DNA from: Labyrinthula sp. Ha
Lineage: Eukaryota > Sar > Bigyra > Labyrinthulida > Labyrinthulaceae
Length of the DNA stretch: 64,000 nt
Assembly: GCA_015227615.1 (NCBI GenBank)
Contig: JAALGZ010000005.1
Location: forward strand, 1,116,001-1,180,000
Direction: 5' to 3'
In this document: positions 59,501 through 64,000 of the stretch, in pieces
How positions within the stretch are numbered: the stretch's first letter is position 1
Layout of the letters: each line of letters opens with the position of its first letter
The notes under the pieces: generated by a model
The model's database searches: none
The model's input: the letters and a program-made list of their open reading frames with translations, nothing else
What the model was told of the DNA's origin: nothing
Made by a program: the position numbers and the translations under genes

Positions 59501-62500
59501 CAAAGAAATATTTAACCTTATAATTGAACAAGGTATAACGCATAAAGATGAAGATACTCGCTCAGAATTTCTTGAGCTTGGGTTGTCAGTCATTGATTTA
59601 CATGGACCAGCATTAGCAAAGTCTTTCTTAAAAATTCTTGAACCTTTTCTTTCTCTCGAGAAAAAAAAGGAACCTGTAAAGAAGAAGTCCAAAAAAGCAA
59701 AGTCCAAGACTGCAGAGAAAATAGAAAAGCTCACAACCAAGAAGAAATCAAAAAAGAAAAAGACGGGTAAGGATATTATGTCTGACAAAGATATGCAGAG
59801 TCAAGGTTCTATTATGTTTGTAGCAGCACTGGTTGGGCATACTTTGGACCACGAGGATTCTGCCTCGCTGGTTGACAAAGTTCTTTTATTAGTTTTACAG
59901 AGCCTTGAGCTAAACAACACCAAGATTCAAAAAGCCAGCATAAGATGCTTCAGAACATTAATTGATAGTATATCAAGTGGTCAGAGTAGCAAATCGAAAA
60001 ACAAACCTATAGTGTCAAAATACGAACAGAGATGCATTGTGCAGATGAAGGCATTAAAGTCGAACAAACTCTCTTCGTATCAAGGTCTCTCCCAAGCTCT
60101 TGCATACTTGACTTACTCTTCTGTACTCAATGGGGGAAAGTTGGAAGCTTTGGTGAGTGAAATTGAAGATTCGCTTGAAGATACTGAAACCGTGGTTATG
60201 GGCCTTTCCATCATAGTTCAGTGTCATAAGACTTTAGGCCTTATTTTCGAGCCTTATTTAATAGAGATTTTTGAACATGTTTTGGAATGCTTTAACTCAA
60301 GCGAGAAGACTATTATAACGGCAACGAGGAATAGCTTAAAAAAACTCATGAAACAAATTTCGATAGTAGGGTTCCAACAAATGTTCCCAATCGTCTTAAG
60401 GAAAGTTAATTCAAAGACTAATTGGAGGGCAAAAGAAGCGTCAATTCTGTTTCTCGGCTCAATGTCACATTTAGCGAAAGGAATTCTATTCAAATATCTG
60501 CCCCAAATCATTCCTGTCATAGTTGACTCCTTTCAAGATGCGAATAATAAGATCAGCGCTGCTGGTGAGAAGGCTTTGTTAGAGGTGTGTTCTGTTATAG
60601 ATAATAAAGAGCTCAAGAATAAGAGTAATGTTATTCTTAGATGCCTGAACAATCCGGAAGAAGAACTGGAGAAGGGTCTTTTAATCTTTGTTGATATGTT
60701 ATACTTCGAGAACGTTGATCCCACATCGGCTGCTGTTCTTATGCCTATTATTATTAAGGGGCTTGCCCAAGGAACTTCTAAGGCTAAAGTAGATGCGTCT
60801 TACCTGGTAGATATAATTTCGCAGAGAGTTACTGAAAAACAAACATTGATTGTGTACTTACCTCAACTTCTTACACATCTTCAAAAAACTCTCTTTGCTG
60901 CCATCCCAACAGTAAGACAGAGTTCCGCATTAGCCATTAAGAGCCTTGTTAAGGCAGTCAACTCCCTTACGGAAATTTCTATTGCCTTTGATGATTTTGA
61001 TGCATTCGCGGAAGCCACAATCGAAACAGAAAAAAATATTTCCAGGGTTCTGTTTTTCTTGTTCAAGAACCTCATTGGCACATCTGCAGTTGAGCGAGCC
61101 GGTGCTGCAAATGGTCTGGTAGAGCTTTTGGGTTTACTAGATAATGTAGAATACGTAGAACAGTTTATTGTAGCAAATGTAATGTCATTTGAACAAAATC
61201 GAACTGCTGAGGTTAGAGAAGGTGTTGCAGCCGTGTTTTACTTCTTACCTAGGTGCTTCCCCGAAGAGAAGAATGAGCAGTTGCTTCAGCTGGAATTAGA
61301 TTTTGCTGGCCGCATGCTCACTGATGATGCAGAAATAGTTCGGAACACTACGTTAAGAGGAGCGAAAAATGTTGTAAGAACACATGCTCTGAGTTCATCC
61401 GAATATGTGGTGGATCAACTTATTCAATGGCTCCAAGCAGAGAAATGGCGACTAAGACTTAGTTCCCTTATGCTGGTGAACGATTTTCTTGTTGCGATAG
61501 ACTCAAATGAGAGCGATGGTGATGAAACGACAGAAGAGCATGAAGAAAACTTAGAAAAGAGTGAATTCGCCGAAATTGAAGGAAAGAAATCCAGTTCTAT
61601 TAATTCAGATGTTTTAAATCTCGTTATGGAGCTTCTTCCAGTTGAAAAAGGATCTTCGCTCATAAGTCTACTTTTTATACTTAGAGCAGACAATAATGCT
61701 ACTGTCAAGCAAGCTGCGAACAGACTTTGGAAACGGTATGTGTCTAAATCAGCTCCAATTGTACGCAAAGTGTTCGATACAATGATAGAATACATATTCA
61801 GCGGCTTAGTATCCCCAAATGTAGAAGAGAAGGCTGCTTGTGCCTCTACCCTTGGTGAGATTGTTGCAAAATTTGGTGATTGGTTGCTTCCTAAAATTGT
61901 TAATCTTTGCAGAGAAAAGATTGGATCTGTAGACGTTGAGGATAGAAAGAAAAGCATCCTTTGTGTTGTCGAAGTGATACGGGCTACCAATGAGGAACTT
62001 ATCTCAGTCTACTTTCAGACAATTCTGCATATTATTAGTGTAGCTCTGACAGAAGAAGAGGACGAGGTGATATGCAAATATGGTGTGTTGTGTTTTGACC
62101 TTGTGTATGACGTAAACCCAGACCTTGTGAAGAAGGAACTTATTAATAGCATTGTATCAAAGATTTCTGAAAACCCAACTTTGGTAGAAGCGCTTGCAAA
62201 AATTATTTCTCGAAGGCCAAAGCAAGTATTCCCTTTCCTATTGAACATGGTACTCAAACCAGATATGAACGCAACAGATTTAGATATCTTAGGAAACATC
62301 TGTGCTGCAAACCAGGATTATTTGCATTACTACTTTGATAGGCTCTTCGCTCATTTATTCAGGATTTATAAAAACCTCCCGTCCTCTATGAGCGACAATT
62401 CGCTGGATCATACCTTGGAGAAGTTGGCTAAAGGAGCTACTGAGCTTGGTTTACCATATTATGTCTCAGCATTGGATCGCTATTTGGAAAATAACAAGTC

Positions 62501-63749
62501 CTTAGAAAGATCATACGGGTTGAAATGTCTTTCTCATCTTTTCGGCTCATGTTTGTATGATCTTAAACCTATTGGTATTATTGCATGGAAACATATTTCA
62601 AGGTCACTTTATGGCGTGGAAGATCTAGAGGTTGTAGCTGAAATCATTAAAAATCTTTGTTCTCGCGAGGATACTTCAGAATCCTTGGTGCAGAACTTAG
62701 ATTTGGTTCGTGCAAGTTTGAAGACAGCAGCATCGAAATTAAAGTATTCGAAAGACTTGAAAGTCCTTGGGAAAACGACGCTGCCAATATTTGATGAACA
62801 CGCCGAGAAGACCTTTTTTCCACTTTGCGAATTATTTAAGAATGTGTTGATTACTAATTGCTCCCAGTATGAGAAAGAAATTTCAGCAACAGCAGTCACA
62901 GATATAGTGCTTTTGATATCCCCTGATGTCCTGACCTCTAAATTTTATTTGAAGCTCGGGGGCCCCCTGATTAGAGTTTCAAGTGACACAAGTGAATTTT
63001 CAACAAAAATTGCTATATACAGCGCGTTGAGTTCTCTTATTGAAACAGGTGGTCTTAAGATAAAGATCCTTGCTCCCCAACTCCAGGTTACCTTTATGAA
63101 GCATATTTCAACTAAAAATGATAACTTAAGGGGAATTTGTGCGGAGGGCTTAAAAAAACTAATTCCACTAGTTCTTCGTGTTGATAACATTGTTAAAGAA
63201 CTTTCTAACGCACTCAATTCAACAGAAGAGTCGCCTATAGAGTTTACACTGTTGAATCTAATGAAGGAGGTACTACTTCTGAAGCCTGAAAAGGTTTCAA
63301 TGAAAAGCATTTCGCTGATCTTTGGCAATTTAAGAACTTCGATTAAAAACCCAGAAATATACATCAGAAAAATATCCGCTGACGTCTTAGGTGCCTGTTT
63401 GAAGTATTTTACAGATCAAAATGTCGAACGTATAATGGTGCAAGAACTTATAGGGGCTTTATTCCTGGAAGAGCTTGGTGAAGGAGCAGAACTGAACGAA
63501 ATTAAAGTTGATGGGTTTCTCTTTGCATTGACAGTAACGGTAAGAAATCACTTGAAGCTACTCCTGCCTAAGATTGATGGCATTTATTTGTGCCTCCAGA
63601 ATAGCATACAGTCAGGCGAGTTTTCTGAAGCAACTCTCAAAAACCTCAGTTCTTTCTGTCGTGAGCTAAGAGGCGCAATAGAAAATTCATCAAACGAAGT
63701 TTCAGCTGAAGAATCGAAGACAGTAGCAAAAATATTAACACTTCAGTAG
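56517..63749 (+). CDS. GCN1: GCN1, HEAT-repeat activator of the GCN2 eIF2-alpha kinase
   Basis: A 2410-residue intronless HEAT-repeat protein. GCN1 sits on translating or stalled/collided ribosomes and passes the uncharged-tRNA or collision signal to GCN2. The diagnostic part is the EF3-like central region at about residues 1300-1660: 'N-W-R-A-K-E-A-S-I-L-F-L-G-S-M', 'S-A-A-V-L-M-P-I-I-I-K-G-L', 'E-R-A-G-A-A-N-G-L-V-E-L-L' and 'W-R-L-R-L-S-S-L-M-L-V-N-D'. These follow the order of animal and yeast GCN1. A strongly Lys-rich linker lies at about 1043-1085. The protein is shorter than yeast or human GCN1 (about 2670), mainly in the poorly conserved N-terminal half. A second ATG at 56556 (residue 14) is an alternative start. 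Divergent from the AAA+ gene. Confidence 0.94.
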   Translation: MLNYPVKSNRSLPMIPEATLQKLFLSPSTVKDEAFRNSIKQIFRYENCSVSNSQHVLQDLLTLMQQKSILTQRLTRQRLFEVILMTNNIASKVSDKKLLKEFLSVLDSFIFSAAKTEKVSQLISIIIFVVSSWVPVWVQEGHITENLVQSISKLILSAFSMDDETVFCATLHLIEFISKFPHFQKHFSSMKVVNIKKILKIRHNKLPKVLACVFQSSGKKAKMLAEMTRNSVSKGKTLLDLLVAVCGLNSPYSVFSFNALKNMESYLVGDQVAVCQTLYADFCCALSEKLLVSYLDFLLVRESSTFDTVGQIRIEPTDYTGKLSFFDSLSLDGDFELYSFGKTVFETFSQPLLEAILRKSDQKVKNDFKLIFTLGLIKKRLIRDKLRLFLRDAESDLSIVGDGVLAAVREIDILLLHRRSRTYFMHEGKLLLQSILKHHEPCDEVTVFSGFTFSVLSNYFKVQFLSSATVQKIHQILVQTPPTMLGEVLRKYSFVASSLQFQMCYIKSLGPLVKSLDQPVFIESFCDFVFSIESQKTLLGVQETKPDFSLFLSQKFEKSAHSPTSWSSAELQLIRTFYLICYGGMTNIDLRIAFGNVSQFFYYGRVLSLSSSPNVDFEVFKCWTETVLVTLGLNQPSVTTLVHDLGREYQPSLGKLLPHFREDRDHVVLPFAEYTEVYDVVEALSKVRFKFPVEVLQTYLDFYTLENNGQEVDFTGFYLFHIMCTCYLISCTREIREDGTAFGGSKQHRYLVPLILDFYKLNSKNVTESLDTSFHFSISLLKLYCANSFPALKPRIKSCLLSLVDSGEERKPNRGVLYGLLSKYGLFQENPEVRSMTLELLLETSALADTGMLLKPALNFSKASEDEICAALASSALKSMGEGFSLGQETALVDCLRNGTVAFRRQAGRALIAAIDATTREDRVAAYFSLLRDALSREVEARTNLGGLNEVLLTEKVRTKHEEKIAAVVNEVRGYLAIQIGYFSQTDFLTDEKVAKEIFNLIIEQGITHKDEDTRSEFLELGLSVIDLHGPALAKSFLKILEPFLSLEKKKEPVKKKSKKAKSKTAEKIEKLTTKKKSKKKKTGKDIMSDKDMQSQGSIMFVAALVGHTLDHEDSASLVDKVLLLVLQSLELNNTKIQKASIRCFRTLIDSISSGQSSKSKNKPIVSKYEQRCIVQMKALKSNKLSSYQGLSQALAYLTYSSVLNGGKLEALVSEIEDSLEDTETVVMGLSIIVQCHKTLGLIFEPYLIEIFEHVLECFNSSEKTIITATRNSLKKLMKQISIVGFQQMFPIVLRKVNSKTNWRAKEASILFLGSMSHLAKGILFKYLPQIIPVIVDSFQDANNKISAAGEKALLEVCSVIDNKELKNKSNVILRCLNNPEEELEKGLLIFVDMLYFENVDPTSAAVLMPIIIKGLAQGTSKAKVDASYLVDIISQRVTEKQTLIVYLPQLLTHLQKTLFAAIPTVRQSSALAIKSLVKAVNSLTEISIAFDDFDAFAEATIETEKNISRVLFFLFKNLIGTSAVERAGAANGLVELLGLLDNVEYVEQFIVANVMSFEQNRTAEVREGVAAVFYFLPRCFPEEKNEQLLQLELDFAGRMLTDDAEIVRNTTLRGAKNVVRTHALSSSEYVVDQLIQWLQAEKWRLRLSSLMLVNDFLVAIDSNESDGDETTEEHEENLEKSEFAEIEGKKSSSINSDVLNLVMELLPVEKGSSLISLLFILRADNNATVKQAANRLWKRYVSKSAPIVRKVFDTMIEYIFSGLVSPNVEEKAACASTLGEIVAKFGDWLLPKIVNLCREKIGSVDVEDRKKSILCVVEVIRATNEELISVYFQTILHIISVALTEEEDEVICKYGVLCFDLVYDVNPDLVKKELINSIVSKISENPTLVEALAKIISRRPKQVFPFLLNMVLKPDMNATDLDILGNICAANQDYLHYYFDRLFAHLFRIYKNLPSSMSDNSLDHTLEKLAKGATELGLPYYVSALDRYLENNKSLERSYGLKCLSHLFGSCLYDLKPIGIIAWKHISRSLYGVEDLEVVAEIIKNLCSREDTSESLVQNLDLVRASLKTAASKLKYSKDLKVLGKTTLPIFDEHAEKTFFPLCELFKNVLITNCSQYEKEISATAVTDIVLLISPDVLTSKFYLKLGGPLIRVSSDTSEFSTKIAIYSALSSLIETGGLKIKILAPQLQVTFMKHISTKNDNLRGICAEGLKKLIPLVLRVDNIVKELSNALNSTEESPIEFTLLNLMKEVLLLKPEKVSMKSISLIFGNLRTSIKNPEIYIRKISADVLGACLKYFTDQNVERIMVQELIGALFLEELGEGAELNEIKVDGFLFALTVTVRNHLKLLLPKIDGIYLCLQNSIQSGEFSEATLKNLSSFCRELRGAIENSSNEVSAEESKTVAKILTLQ

Positions 63750-63916
63750 GTTAAAGTTAATTAGAGGTGCTATGTCTGTACTTTAATTTATGGTTGTAAC
63801 AACTGAAAGCTTTAAAAAAACAAAGCGTGTGATTTAACTTCTTAATAACACAACGAAGATTAAATTAACAACTCGGTATGGTGGTGACTCGCATAAAATT
63901 CATTTATATATATAGG
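63750..63916. other. short intergenic region between convergent genes
   Basis: A 167-bp AT-rich spacer between the GCN1 stop and the stop of the partial minus-strand gene. It includes a 'tatatatata' run near 63907. It presumably holds both 3' untranslated regions. Confidence 0.5.
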
Positions 63917-64000
63917 TTACTGTTTCTTGTTTCTCCAGAACTTGAGCATTTTGTTAAAAGGCTTGCCATCCTTCCTTAAGGTTTCGGGAAAGGCAGGCTT
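63917..64000 (-). CDS. C-terminal end of a minus-strand gene, truncated by the window
   Basis: A minus-strand frame enters from the right edge and ends in TAA at 63917. The 27 visible residues are basic and protein-like, including P-A-F-P-E-T-L and K-M-L-K-F-W-R-N-K-K-Q. The convergent position next to GCN1 matches the pattern of every other island. Too little is visible to name it. Confidence 0.5.
   Translation of the reverse strand, partial: KPAFPETLRKDGKPFNKMLKFWRNKKQ

Overview
This is an AT-rich nuclear segment of a microbial eukaryote. The genes are eukaryotic: GCN1, TRAPP, the SENP8 deneddylase, an OTUD5-type deubiquitinase, ribosomal protein eL6, a proteasome-assembly chaperone, and mitochondrially targeted enzymes. 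Most genes are intronless. The three introns I can place are only 27, 28 and 29 nt long. TAA, TAG and TGA all end good genes (TGA ends PSMG3 and the AAA+ gene), so the standard code fits and the reassigned-stop ciliate codes do not. Ultrashort introns of about 30 nt are known in Blastocystis, Paramecium and a few other protists. I cannot name the lineage from this window.

The layout is strikingly regular: six compact gene islands separated by deserts. Island 1 (5.7-7.9 kb) holds TRAPPC5 > < ARMC6. Island 2 (12.9-14.5 kb) holds an orphan protein > < a Ste20-like kinase. Island 3 (21.6-24.5 kb) holds a possible exon > < PP2C, SENP8 > < a secreted/membrane Cys-rich protein. Island 4 (32.4-34.6 kb) holds GTP cyclohydrolase I > < a lipoyl-like/SAM protein, PSMG3 > < eL6. 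Island 5 (42.6-46.2 kb) holds D-2-hydroxyglutarate dehydrogenase > < the OTU protease. Island 6 (54.2 kb to the end) holds < an ER-type AAA+ protein, GCN1 >, and the tail of a further minus-strand gene. Within islands, convergent stop codons lie 10-122 bp apart and divergent starts lie 44-68 bp apart or actually overlap (PP2C/SENP8).

The deserts are about 5.0, 7.4, 7.8, 8.0 and 8.0 kb. They contain no convincing intact gene. They hold a broken Crypton-like tyrosine-recombinase element (8.5-9.8 kb), two diverged copies of an unknown dispersed repeat (2.2-2.8 and 29.2-29.8 kb), and several decayed coding-like stretches (25.7-26.1 and 31.7-32.3 kb). The rest is featureless AT-rich sequence.

The genes do not form one pathway. 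Several concern protein homeostasis (SENP8, OTU protease, proteasome chaperone, eL6, GCN1, AAA+), but they are scattered and I read this as ordinary housekeeping content. The most unusual points are the overlapping start codons of PP2C and SENP8, the ultrashort introns, the regular island/desert alternation, a 9-mer shared by the two divergent promoters (embedded in a 19-bp palindrome in one of them), and a mitochondrial lipoyl-like domain that has lost its lysine and is joined to a SAM domain.
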